DNA of 64,000 nt from Acanthamoeba sp. SK_2022b. Lineage: Eukaryota > Discosea > Longamoebia > Acanthamoebidae. Where the stretch lies: positions 1 to 64,000 of the forward strand of contig JANDJZ010000119.1 in the NCBI GenBank assembly GCA_027943245.1, in the 5' to 3' direction. The translations under genes were made by a program, and so were the position numbers. The notes below the pieces were generated by a model. The model was not told where the DNA came from and made no database searches. It saw only the letters and a program-made list of their open reading frames with translations. Positions 22,604 through 32,300 of this stretch are shown here, piece by piece; within the stretch, counting starts at the first letter, position 1, and every line of letters starts with the position of its first letter.

Positions 22604-24725
22604 ATGGCTGCACCTCCACAAGACGATGACATACTGTACGAAGAAGTAAGTTTCACAAAGGCAAATTTTTTAAACTATACATAGTTTTTATAACGGTGCG
22701 TTTTATGTTGCCCGGCAGGAGAACAGCCTCCGGGCCATCCTGAATGGCGGCACGTTGGGCGGCCCACGCAGGGTCAAGGCCGCCACCCTCGCCAAGCTCG
22801 TCGACCTCATCGCCGCCAAACAGACTCCCAGTACGCCCTCCCTCCAACTTAGCGGCCACCGGTGTGTCGGAGCTAAAGTCAACTTTAATTGGCGGTGCAG
22901 CCCTTCAATTGCCGTTCGAGCAGATGCTGGTTCAGTGCTACACGCTCTACTGTTCATCTGCCCAGTTCGTTGATGTCATCATTTCCAAGTGCGGTCTCTT
23001 TGCTCCCTGCTGGTGCTCCCTGCCTGACGGACGTTCTTTCGCTTAGGTTCAACCAATTGAAAGCTGATGAGGAACAGTCACGAGCGCAGATAAAGTACGA
23101 ACGCCACACTTTGCACCTGAATACGGCTTTATGGTGTGACATTTCTAATTCATCTTGCCACCTTAGGACTCTTAGGCTTCTGCGTTTGCTGCTGGACGAA
23201 CTACTCCTGAACAACCCGGAGAGCAAAACCGTGGAGAAGATCGTACGCTCGCCAACTCAACCATTCGGTGCCCGCTGTCGGTCTAAAGTTCTGTTCCTGT
23301 CCTCGAATGCAGAGGCTGTTCGCCCAGGCGCAGGATGTGCAATATGGTTCCGATATTCTGGCGGCTATCGCCAAGGCCCTCAGCAAGGAGGCTCCTAAAT
23401 CGAAGGCTGTGTGGTCACACATGGAGGAACCCGACCCTCCCATCCTTCTCCTCCCGCCCGACGTTGAAGTGGTCATTCTTCGCTCTTTTTCCCGCTTTCA
23501 TTCTTCTTTGCTTGCAAGGCACCGTTTTTCCCCCCTTCTTACCTTTCCTGTCTCGACTCCAACAGACGAAACTGGAACAGGTGGATTCGAGAGAGCTGGC
23601 CAAACAGCTGACGTTGCTGATGGCCAAGCACTTCACTCGACTTCGGCCGAGGGAGTGGGTCTATTTCCTCCGAACTAAAGTGAGCCTGTTCGACCTCCTC
23701 TACAACCACAAGCTATGCGATGCACAGGTCAAGCGGAACATGGGCAACCTCACCAGCATCATCGCTTGCTTTTGCGGCCTCGTGCACTGGCTCCGTCGAG
23801 AGATCAACGAATCTTCCGGCTCCCGTCGTATCACAACGCTTACCTACATGTTCCGCGTTGCTCGGGTGCGCGGGCAGTCTGCCAGAGGCCGAGATGTGCG
23901 TCGTGAGTGAGCCGTATGAGCTTATCTCCGATTTGTTGTGGTCTTGTATTGTACAGGAGCTATTTCGCATGCGCAACCTACATGCCCTAGGCGCCGTAAT
24001 TCTGGTGCTATCGCCCCACTTTGATGACCTGCAGCAGGTGCCTGCTTCGCTCTGTTGTCTCCCTTGTTTGTGTTGTTTCTGGAAACCCGCGTAGTGACTG
24101 GTGGGTGCGAAGATGTTGCCCCGATCCGAGGTGCTCGAGCTTACGGAGCTGGCGCTGCTGTTCCACTCGCCGGAGAGCGCGACTATGGAGGGCAGCTTCG
24201 AGTTCAGCCACAGCACCAAACGAGGGCGCGATCTCCTCTACCACACGCATTCGGCCTGTCTACCTTTCCTGGGGACCTACCTACATGCCATGCAGGTCAT
24301 CAACGCCACCGAGGCCGCCTTCGATGACGACCAGCTTGCCTCCCTCAAGACCAAGAACATGCTCAACCTCCAGAAGATGGAACGCCTCAGCTTGGTACAG
24401 ACACCTTGATGCTGAAAATGATGGAGATGATGCTGGCTCACATGCCGCTCATAACGTCTTTTAGATGATGAAGCTGCTGCAGCAATTCCAGAACAGGTGC
24501 TACGGCTACGAGCCGGTGGAGAACATCAGGTCCTACGTCCGACAGAGCATCGATCAGGGCCTGCGGGCAATGCAACTTCGACCTCTGGGGCATCTGTGCC
24601 GCGAGGCGGTGTGGCGGCACAAGGTGGACTGGCGGAAGCATAAACTGCCCAGCGAACTGAACGATTTCCTCGCCCAGCACCAGGTACGCCTGGGCGACGT
24701 CCTCTCCGTGCTCAGCACTCTGTAG
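22604..24725 (+). CDS. Ras guanine-nucleotide exchange factor (REM + Cdc25 domain)
   Basis: Start ATG 22604 (MAAPPQDDDILYEE). The N-terminal part resembles a REM/RasGEF-N module (GGTLGGPRRVKAATLAKLVD, later LPFEQMLVQCYTLYC). The catalytic domain starts near 23574 with QVDSRELAKQLTLLMAKHFT and continues with KRNMGNLTSIIACFCGLVHW, FRMRNLHALGAVILVL, and GTYLHAMQVINATEAAFDDD near the end. The last exons encode YEPVENIRSYVRQSIDQGL and a short tail. About 450-500 residues, small for a RasGEF, with no extra DEP, PH or kinase domain visible. It would load GTP onto a Ras protein such as the one encoded at 14555-15546; that pairing is inference from proximity only. Confidence 0.8.
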
Positions 24726-25008
24726 ACGCACGCATGAACGGGACTTGTTTTTTTATTGCTGGCGCTTGATGAAGCAGTCTGTCCTGTCCTTCACAAGGAA
24801 CGGTGTAGTCGGCACATAGGGAACGATGTTCTTGTCATTTCTTGCTTTTTCCAGCCTAGGCCAATCAGCTGATGGAGACTTCTTCGAAAATGGCAGCATT
24901 GGTTTGTTAAAAAAGCTCGCTTCTACCGACACGTCACAGCGCGGGCCAAAATTTAAATCGTTGACAGCGAGCAACTACACTCAACACACTCGCTACCAAA
25001 CCATACCA

Positions 25009-26505
25009 ATGCTGCCGACCGCCAGCGCTGCCGATGTCAAGGAGATAAACGGCGCACCTCACGCCATCATCATAGGGGCGGGTATTGCCGGCTGCGCGCT
25101 AGCCCTCTTCCTCAAGCGGGCCGGCATCACGTCAACCGTCTGCGAGGCATATGAGCGGGACCAGGCCTGCCGGGGCACCGGCGGAGGACTACAGATCAGC
25201 CCCAACGGCATGAACGTGCTGGCCCACCTGGGCCTGGCCGACAAGCTCCGGTCGCTCGGCGTGGTCAGTCCCGCCTTCGCCTTCCTCAACCAGCACGGCA
25301 AGGAACTGGTTGTGGTGCCGGTAGACCCACACCACGAGTTTGCCCAACCGGCCGTTCTCATGACCCGCGCCACCATACACGAGGTGTTGATGGAAGCCGT
25401 GGAGCAGGAGGAGGGCATCGAGGTTCAGTTCAACAAGCGCCTGGCGAGCCTGTCCGGCTTCAACGACGCAGAAGAAGCCAGCGGGGGACAGGTGACCGCC
25501 ACCTTCGAAGACGGCAGCACGGCGAGCGGCGACCTGGTGGTGGGGGCCGACGGCCTCAACTCGCGCACGCGGGCCATCATTTTAGGAGATCAGGACCCCA
25601 AACCAAGGTTCGTCGGCCTCATGACCACAGGCGGCTTCGTGCACACCGACGCCTTCCTCGACCTGCCCGAGGATCGGCAGGGCCGGGCCCACTTCCTCTT
25701 CGGCCCGACCGGCGGCACCTTCGGGTACTGCCGGGCCAAGGGCGACGACCCGCGGCTGGTCATGTGGTGGCGCAACATGAATGTTCTCGACCACCCCGAG
25801 TGGGGCGGCAGGGCGCCGACGAAGGAGGAGCTACAAGCCATCGATACTGACGAGCTCAAGGCGCGCATCCTCGACGTGCCGGGCGGGTGGTCGCCCCTGG
25901 CTCGGCAGCTCGTGGTCGACACCGAGCACATCCTGCGCGGCGCCGTCCACGACGTGGGCTCGCTTCCGCGATGGTTCAGCGGGCGCGCCGCGCTGGTGGG
26001 CGACGCCGCCCATGCCGTGAGCCCCCACGCGGGACAAGGTGCGTCGATGGCGCTTGAGGACGTCATGTACCTGGGCAAGATGCTTCGCCTGGCCCTGCGC
26101 GACCACGCCGACGACGTGGCCAGCAGCGGTGGGCGGCTATCCAATGCCCTTCTCGCAGCAGCATTCCAGGCATACCAGGACGGCCGCAAGCAGCGGGCGG
26201 AGATGGTGGTGGCCGAAGGCAGGCGGCGCGGAGAGCCCAGAGTCAAGGGAGACCTACAGCAGCCCGGCGCGATCAAGCAATGGACCACCGAGAAGATGAT
26301 TGTAGCGATCTTCACCTTCCTTGCGCCTTCCTCGTTCAGGTCCCTCTTCAGCTATCGGATCGAGTGGAACGACTGCACCAGCCTGGCCGAGGCGGTTGAG
26401 GCCGAGAGACGAAGACGAAACGCCTCCTCTTGGGTCAAGACCGCCGCCACGCTCGCCGTACTCGTTGCCAGCGTGGCTGTGCTACTCCAACCGTGGGCCA
26501 AATAA
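25009..26505 (+). CDS. FAD-dependent monooxygenase (UbiH/zeaxanthin-epoxidase-like), intronless
   Basis: One uninterrupted frame of 498 codons from ATG 25009; an in-frame ATG at 24826 is less likely because the intervening sequence has 5' leader character. It shows the Rossmann FAD motif IIIGAGIAGCALALFLKRAG, the Arg/Gly motif GTGGGLQISPNGMNVLAHLG, the DG motif VVGADGLNSRTRA and the second FAD motif ALVGDAAHAVSPHAGQGASM. These place it in the class A flavoprotein hydroxylases (salicylate hydroxylase, UbiH, zeaxanthin epoxidase). The C-terminus has one hydrophobic anchor (TLAVLVASVAVLL) and ends PWAK. Substrate unknown. Every neighbour is intron-rich, so the lack of introns suggests transfer from bacteria or retroposition. 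Confidence 0.88.
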   Translation: MLPTASAADVKEINGAPHAIIIGAGIAGCALALFLKRAGITSTVCEAYERDQACRGTGGGLQISPNGMNVLAHLGLADKLRSLGVVSPAFAFLNQHGKELVVVPVDPHHEFAQPAVLMTRATIHEVLMEAVEQEEGIEVQFNKRLASLSGFNDAEEASGGQVTATFEDGSTASGDLVVGADGLNSRTRAIILGDQDPKPRFVGLMTTGGFVHTDAFLDLPEDRQGRAHFLFGPTGGTFGYCRAKGDDPRLVMWWRNMNVLDHPEWGGRAPTKEELQAIDTDELKARILDVPGGWSPLARQLVVDTEHILRGAVHDVGSLPRWFSGRAALVGDAAHAVSPHAGQGASMALEDVMYLGKMLRLALRDHADDVASSGGRLSNALLAAAFQAYQDGRKQRAEMVVAEGRRRGEPRVKGDLQQPGAIKQWTTEKMIVAIFTFLAPSSFRSLFSYRIEWNDCTSLAEAVEAERRRRNASSWVKTAATLAVLVASVAVLLQPWAK

Positions 26506-27124
26506 GAGAGGACACGAGCTGGCCACCTGTGCATACAACAACCAACCAAACCAATAAGATGACGAAGACAAGAACTGGGCTGCTGGTGAAAGAAGGAGGT
26601 GACTCCTTGTAGCGATTTATTTTCCTGAAGCCGAAGAGCAAGCACAGGTGGTGCACGGCGTTCGCGACGAGGAGCGAGAAGAGAGTGACGGAGGTGTGGG
26701 GCTGATGGTTGAAGCGACGCGGACCGCAAGGCCAACGACGAGAGACCGCGAGGTCGGTGACAGTGGCGGTCGCTGACTCGCTGGCGTGTGCGTACGAGTC
26801 GTAGCCGGCATCTTCTTGGAGGAGGGAGAAGACGATGGCCTTGAGTTGGTCGGGAAGAGGAAGCCGGTGTAGGAGGTGATGACGATGTCGGTCCTCGACA
26901 GAGAAAGAGGTAGTGATGGTGATGTTGTTATTGGTGGAGAGGTGGCGAGGAGTGGTAGAGGGTGGTTGTGTGCTGCTAGTAACTAAACTGCGATTGACTG
27001 AGGCGTAACTGCTACGCTATTCCGCGGCCGTTTCGTCACATCGCCTCGAGCCCCCTCTCGCGGTGGGAGAGGGAGTCGAAGAGCGAGGAGGAATCGAAGC
27101 CGCTTGGAAGGAACAGCGTAGCAG
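26506..27124. other. Convergent intergenic region, no assigned gene
   Basis: About 620 bases between two 3' ends. The minus strand from about 26960 to 26640 carries an open stretch that reads like protein (LPLPDQLKAIVFSLLQEDAG) but lacks an ATG in frame and shows no clear splice partners. It may be a lone exon, a remnant, or untranslated sequence. Nothing else is seen. Confidence 0.4.
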
Positions 27125-28008
27125 TTACGCGCGGCTAGGGTACTGGAGCATGGAGGGAGTGCGGATGACGCCGCAGTGCACGAACGGCGGCGGAGCCACC
27201 AAGGCAACCGCGGCGGCGGCGGCAGCGGCCGCATAGGTGCGCTCGGCCTCCTCCTGCTGGAAGAGGCGCTGGATGTAGGCCACGAAGTGGTCGGTGCCGT
27301 AGCGCTCCCTCAGCTCGGGGAGCTTCCAGTCTGTGGGCAGGATCTTGCCGCGGCACTGATCGCTGCCGCAACCGCACTCCCACGGATGATCTATCATCAA
27401 CAGCACTGCGTTAGCTGTGGCTACGGATTGGTATTGGAATATAAGGGGGGCGACTCACCGACGGTGTCGGTGGTGGCGTAGTCGTAAGTGAGCTCCTCCT
27501 CGGGCTCGATGTCGCGGCGCGCGGTCATCTTGGTGTCCCCGACGAACCAGGTGTTGGGATCGCAGCTGAGCGACGTCGCACAAACCAGAACGAAGGAGAG
27601 GCTCGCAATCAGCAACGGTCGCTATCGTAAGGTGGTTGAGCGCGTGCGTGCGTGCACCAGGTACCTGTGGTTCATGACGAAGGCGGCATCGGCGTCAAAG
27701 TCCTCCTTGGTCCGCGGGCCGTAGTGGGTCTTGGGTCCGACCTTGACGCGAAGAGACAGAGAGAGAGAGAGAGAGAGGCGTTAGGGAAAACGACCAAAAG
27801 GCAAGCAAGCTCTCATTTGCTTTTGTTTTTGGCTTTTTAAGAAGAATGTATAGCCAAACACGACAAAGAGGCTTGGGTGTCTTTAAAGTTGTTTTTGGTG
27901 AAAGGTGGATGGTGTGGCGATTGTGATTAGGGACTGCAGACTGTCTCACCGCCGTCCTTCACTCTCTTTTCACAAGCCCTTCAACGTGTTGATGTGTGGT
28001 GTGTGTGT

Positions 28009-28062
<54 letters not shown>

Positions 28063-28757
28063 TCGCTCGGTTGAGCACATACCTGGTACGCGTAGGTGAG
28101 GAAGAAGTCCTGCTGCTCGGCAGACCAACTGCAGAAGAAAAGAGAAGAGAAGAGGAGGGAGGGGATGAGTACATTGGGGGAGTGGAGGGAGGAAAGGGCG
28201 GGAGTGGGAGGGGAGGGCGGCGTACGAGTCGAGCTCGTCTTCATGCACGACGAAGCGGTCGCCCTTGGGGAAGGACTCGACCCACTCGGTGACGTTGGCG
28301 TACCTGGACCAAAATCAGCAAATCAATTTGCTGCGAGTTCCACGGGCGAGAAGTCGCGCGTTGAAGAGATTTGGTTTCCTTTCACGAGAAGCACTTTAAC
28401 GATTGGGGTGGAGAGAGAGAGAGAGATCGGAGCGGTGCTCTTTCATCGTACAAACAAACAAGCGGCGCTTGGAAACGTGGAATAGACGTTTCCAAGCGAA
28501 AGGGGAAAAGAGCAAACAAAAGGCCTCAACGAAAGGGGAAGAGGGAAGAAGAAATGGGGGAAGGGAGAGGGGCACCTGACGTCGTCCCATATGAGCTCTC
28601 CAGCGTAGATCTTCTTCGTGGCGAAGAGGCCGCCGCCCTGGATGGGCGAAATCCTCAGCTCTACCTTGGGGTTGAGAGCCCAGTAGATGTTGCGGTCCGC
28701 CTCGTCGGGCTTGGGCGTCCATTCTGCGAACTTGTTGTTACTGCTGTCGTCGCTCAT
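27125..28757 (-). CDS. SET-domain methyltransferase with post-SET zinc motif
   Basis: Start ATG 28755-28757 (MSDDSSNNKFAEWTP). Exons encode SET-N (ISPIQGGGLFATKKIYAGEL), an insert (DRFVVHDEDELDS, SAEQQDFFLTYAYQV), then the core FVMNHSCDPN and NTWFVGDTKMTARRDIEPEE followed by LTYDYATTDT. A post-SET Cys motif HPWECGCGSDQCRG comes last. All canonical elements are intact: NHSCDPN, the catalytic Tyr in LTYDY and the zinc cysteines. The C-terminal tail is a helix, an Ala run and a short hydrophobic end. Total about 330 residues. This compact type is found in bacteria, fungi and protists; the substrate could be histone or non-histone lysine. A GT microsatellite lies in one intron. Confidence 0.88.
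28010..28060. repeat. (GT)n microsatellite in an intron
   Basis: A run of about 25 GT dinucleotides inside an intron of the compact SET gene, preceded by an interrupted GT-rich stretch from 27992. Confidence 0.95.
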
Positions 28758-29311
28758 CTTCGTGTAGTAGTTGTGTAGAGTTGAAGTAGAATGGGGGAAC
28801 TATTAATACAGAGTAGAGTTTGTACAACCCTCAGTCTATCTTCAGAAACGGCCGGCTGTGGTATGTATAGAGTTCCTGGTCGACTAGAGGGAACGGAGGA
28901 CACGACGGATGTGAGGTGGTTGGGTTGAGGTGGCACAGCACTGGAAATTCGTTAGCTTCGTTCTTTCTCGTCGCGTCTCTTTCACTTTTCGCTTCGCTCT
29001 TTGCCGCCTTCTCTCGTTTCGCCTGCGCAAGGTGTGGGCTGGGGCGAGTTGGCCGTGGTGGTGGTGTGAGGTGGTGTGTTTGTTTGGGAAGAGGAACTGC
29101 GGGGAGCCCGCGCGGTCGGCGAGGCAACGCCAGAGAAGCAATCGCGAAATGGGAACGAAAAAGAGGAATTGGCCTATTTTTATCGCGATTGGCTGTGTTG
29201 GGCCAATGGCGCGCTGACTTCCGTTTATTTGTGCACTGCGTTGTCTGCTCCTTTTTCGCTGAGGCGCAGGAGGTTTCGGCAGTGCGCCAACAACCCACCT
29301 CACTACGCCCG
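28758..29311. promoter_or_regulatory. Upstream region of compact SET gene
   Basis: About 550 bases lie between the SET gene start and the RNase Z stop, both on the minus strand. It is pyrimidine-rich on the plus strand. Open frames here have no recognisable domain. It should contain the SET promoter; no specific element is identified. Confidence 0.4.
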
Positions 29312-30907
29312 TTAGATATCGAACACGGAGAAGTCCTCGGCGCAGAGGACGGTGGTGTGGGGGCACTCCTTCTGGGCCTCCTGCTGGAGGTCGGCCACGC
29401 CCAATTCTCCCTCGGCGGCCGTGGTGTAGCGCATGCTAAAGTGCGTGAGGACGAGCTTCTTGGCCTCAATGCTCCGCGCGAATCGGCCCGCCATGCTGCT
29501 GGTCGAGTGGCCACCCTCGACGGCCTTCTGCTCCAGAGTGGCGTCGAACGTGGCCTGCACGTGATTGGCCAAAGGAAAGAGAGAGAGGTCAGGTCTCGCC
29601 CTCAAGGCAAGCAAAGACGCCACAGGTGGGTGTAGGCACTTCGTGAACGATGAGGTCGCAGCCGTGAGCTGCTTCGGCGAGGGAGGTCGCATCGCTGGTG
29701 TCGCCCAGGAGGACTACCTTTTTGCCCTTGCGCGGTGGGCTCAGCAGGTCCGCGGCCTGTCGCGCGCACGGACAGATCGACGGTCAGCCGACCGGTCCGG
29801 CGCATCTCACACGTACACCAGCGGAACGAGGCGCTTGGTGGTGCGCTCGAATTGGACCTACCTTGATGACTGTGCCGTCGCCGAGCGTGACATCCTTCCC
29901 AGCCTTGAGCAGTCCCATGTCCTTACCCTTGGCGCCTGGCGTCAATCATAAATGAGCAAGAGAGAGAGAGAGAACACAAGAACGCTGCGTTCGCACAGTC
30001 ACGGTTGGTGAGTGATGTGTTTACCCAACGCTGCGGCCTTCTTGGCGTCCAGCTGTCCTGGCTTCTCGGGCTCCTCAATGACAAATCCAAAGCAGGCAAC
30101 CTTGTGCACTATGGGATAGGCCACCACGCGGTGGCCATCGAGCACGCCCAGATCCCTCACCTTACCCTCCTCGAGCTCGATGATCTATGAAGAAGAGGCG
30201 TCGTGGAGTGTGTCACGGGAGTCACAATCGGTGTCTCCATAATGACAGAGAAATGGTGTGGCCGAACCTCGAGCTTGTAGGTGATGTAGGTGGCGCTGAG
30301 ATCGAGGGAGGTGCGGATGAGGCGTTCGAGTCCGACGGGGCCGATGCATCTTACCGGCTCCTTCCGGTCGCCGGCCACGAGCGACATCGACGCCAGCAGC
30401 CTGGTCGTCGAATCCAAGTACCGTGAGGCTCGAGCGAACGCCTATGGACGGAGGAAGAGGAGCGATACCCGGGCAAGCCAAAGGAGTGGTCGCCATGCAG
30501 GTGTGTGATGAGGATGTTGTCGATACGACCCACCTTGACGTCGTTGCATTTGACAATCTGGTGCTGCGTTCCTGTGCGGAGAGTGAGCATCGCTCGCCGT
30601 TGAGGGGAAGCGCCAAGGCCATGGCCACGGCGACGAAAGGGCAAAGACCAAGGCGGCGAATACCTTCACCACAGTCCAGCAACCATACCCGCCCGTTGAG
30701 GAACTGTAAGCCGTGGCTGGTAACCTAGGGTTGTGCGTGTTAAGAACACTGAATAAGCAGGTTTAGGGAAGGAGTCTGTACACTCCTATGTTTGGTTGGC
30801 GTGGCCGCTGAGTGTGGAGAAGGTGAGCAAAAAAAATCTGGGAAGCACAACGAGAATCAACAACAACGGCCGGTACCGGAGGTGCCCAGAAAAACGACTG
30901 ACTTCAT
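29312..30907 (-). CDS. Ribonuclease Z (tRNA 3'-processing endonuclease), short form
   Basis: The first exon starts at ATG 30905-30907 and, spliced to the next, reads [18 protein letters not shown], the typical RNase Z N-terminus (FLGT, then TPTKxR). Then come [37 protein letters not shown] and the metallo-beta-lactamase motif [13 protein letters not shown] at about 30490-30530. The exosite/linker region and [20 protein letters not shown] follow, then [20 protein letters not shown] and the distal histidine motif [10 protein letters not shown]. All zinc ligands expected for this family are visible. About 370 residues, the short ELAC1-like form. It removes the 3' trailer of pre-tRNA. It shares its 5' region with the eEF1B-like gene starting at 31284. 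Confidence 0.93.
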
Positions 30908-31283
30908 CTCGCAAGCTCTCTACCAATATCGTACAGCCTACTGGCTTGTGCTCCTCTTTTTTGCTGGCGCGTATCTTCCACGAACACGAAGCGAGAAAAT
31001 GATTTTATATTGTTGCAGGAATCATTCAAACAGACAAAGAGCTCGGTTTTATCTGGGAATCGCTTGTCTGCAGAAGGAGGAGATGACAGTGTGGTGTCCC
31101 TGAATTCTGGGTTGGCTGCCGTCAGAGTGTGGTTCGCGTTTTACAGGGCTTGCGCTCTCGGCCACGCGTCTTCGGCGTTTCCTCGAGCTCTCAGCAAAGC
31201 TCGGGGGTGACTACCACACTCACCAGTATAAAGCGTGGTCGAGGGAGGACGGTCCATATCTAACAACCGCACGATCACCAAAC
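30908..31283. promoter_or_regulatory. Divergent promoter, RNase Z / eEF1B-like, with TATA box at 31227-31232
   Basis: The 376-base gap separates two start codons facing away from each other. TATAAA at 31227-31232 lies 52 bases before the plus-strand ATG, a sensible position for a core promoter of that gene. No equivalent is seen for the RNase Z side. Confidence 0.55.
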
Positions 31284-31808
31284 ATGGCTACCACCGCACA
31301 GCAGGGAACCGGTACTGGAAGCAGGAAGCTGGCCGAAAAGCCCACCCTCATCGGCGAGAAGCAGCAGGATAAGCTAAAGATGCATGGAAGGACTCTGCTC
31401 GAGTTTGAGATCGGTCCTGCCACCCCAACCACCGGTACTTCCTAAGTCACTCGTCAGGGCTTCTGCTTCGGCTTTCAACTAATCCAGGGTGTACGTGCAA
31501 CCTAGACTTGGACCAGCTAGACAAATGGGTGCGGGACATCAAGACGTCGGGAATCGACGAATGGACGTTGTGTACGTTCTTGACACGCCTTTTCTGCCGC
31601 AATGCTGAGCTAAGCGCGATCATTGTGCTATCGTGCAGCGACCAAGAACGACGTGGGCTTTGGCATCAACAGGCTGAGAATTGGGTGCATCATCAAGGAC
31701 GACGCAGTGGACTGGGAAGACGTGAGGGAGCTCATCCTGGCCAACAAGAACCTGGTGCAGAGCGTAGACCTCTATGGTCTCCACAAGGCAAAGAAAGTGA
31801 ACGAGTGA
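31284..31808 (+). CDS. Stand-alone eEF1B guanine-nucleotide-exchange (GNE) domain protein
   Basis: Three exons: 31284-31434, about 31506-31571 and 31640-31808. After a short basic leader (about 33 residues) the protein reads RTLLEFEIGPATPTTDLDQL, DKWVRDIKTSGIDEW, VGFGINRLRIGCIIKDDAV and NLVQSVDLYGLHK. This follows the EF1B exchange domain element by element (LLDVKPWDDETDM, VGYGIKKLQIxCVVEDDKV, YVQSxDIAAFNK). The Lys near the C-terminus that reaches the Mg site of eEF1A in this family appears present, followed by an extra AKKVNE. Total is about 128 residues: the N-terminal GST-like domain and the acidic linker of eEF1B alpha/delta are missing. It may recharge eEF1A with GTP or be a specialised paralogue. 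Confidence 0.75.
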
Positions 31809-32300
31809 GCTGTTCATGTGTAGAGAGGGTCATCCCTTTCAAAAAAAGCAACAGGCAACAAATTCCAGCGCCAATCACCAGTTTTTTAGGGCGGAATGCT
31901 TTACGTTGGAATGTGGGGGAACCTCATGCCTGGCATGCTTGGTTGGCCTCTCGGCCAACATTTCCACAATCTCTCTACCGTTTCCGCAAGTGACTTAATC
32001 GGCTGCTGCGAGGAAACGCACACTACTGGCCCAACGGTCAGCTGAGATAATCGCGACTACCACGCCAGAATAGCCATTAATTGCTCGTGACTTCATCTTT
32101 GATATGGAGGTACCGATTTCACTTGCCGCCGCAATTGTGTTCTTAAATGATACACATTAATAAAAATCAAACCAAAAGGACACAAGCTCGAAGCCATTGA
32201 ATCGACCGCGCTCCAACACAGCCACCCTTATGTATGCCCCTCCTTCTATGACGCACAGTGGCGCTGCTCACCTGCCCACTCGTGCGTGTGTAGGGAAAAG
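31809..32300. other. Intergenic region
   Basis: About 490 bases between two plus-strand genes, AT-richer than its surroundings at 32060-32180. It holds the 3' end of the eEF1B-like gene and presumably the promoter of the EF-hand gene. No other feature seen. Confidence 0.5.

Noticed and set aside
24826..25008. Upstream in-frame ATG as start of the FAD monooxygenase
   Set aside because: The 61 extra residues precede the dinucleotide fold without homology, the DNA is less GC-rich, and the ATG at 25009 gives the usual short leader before the FAD motif.
28831..29514. 227-codon Arg/Pro-rich minus-strand frame
   Set aside because: It overlaps the last RNase Z exon in another frame and the upstream region of the SET gene, with no domain and no supporting splice sites.
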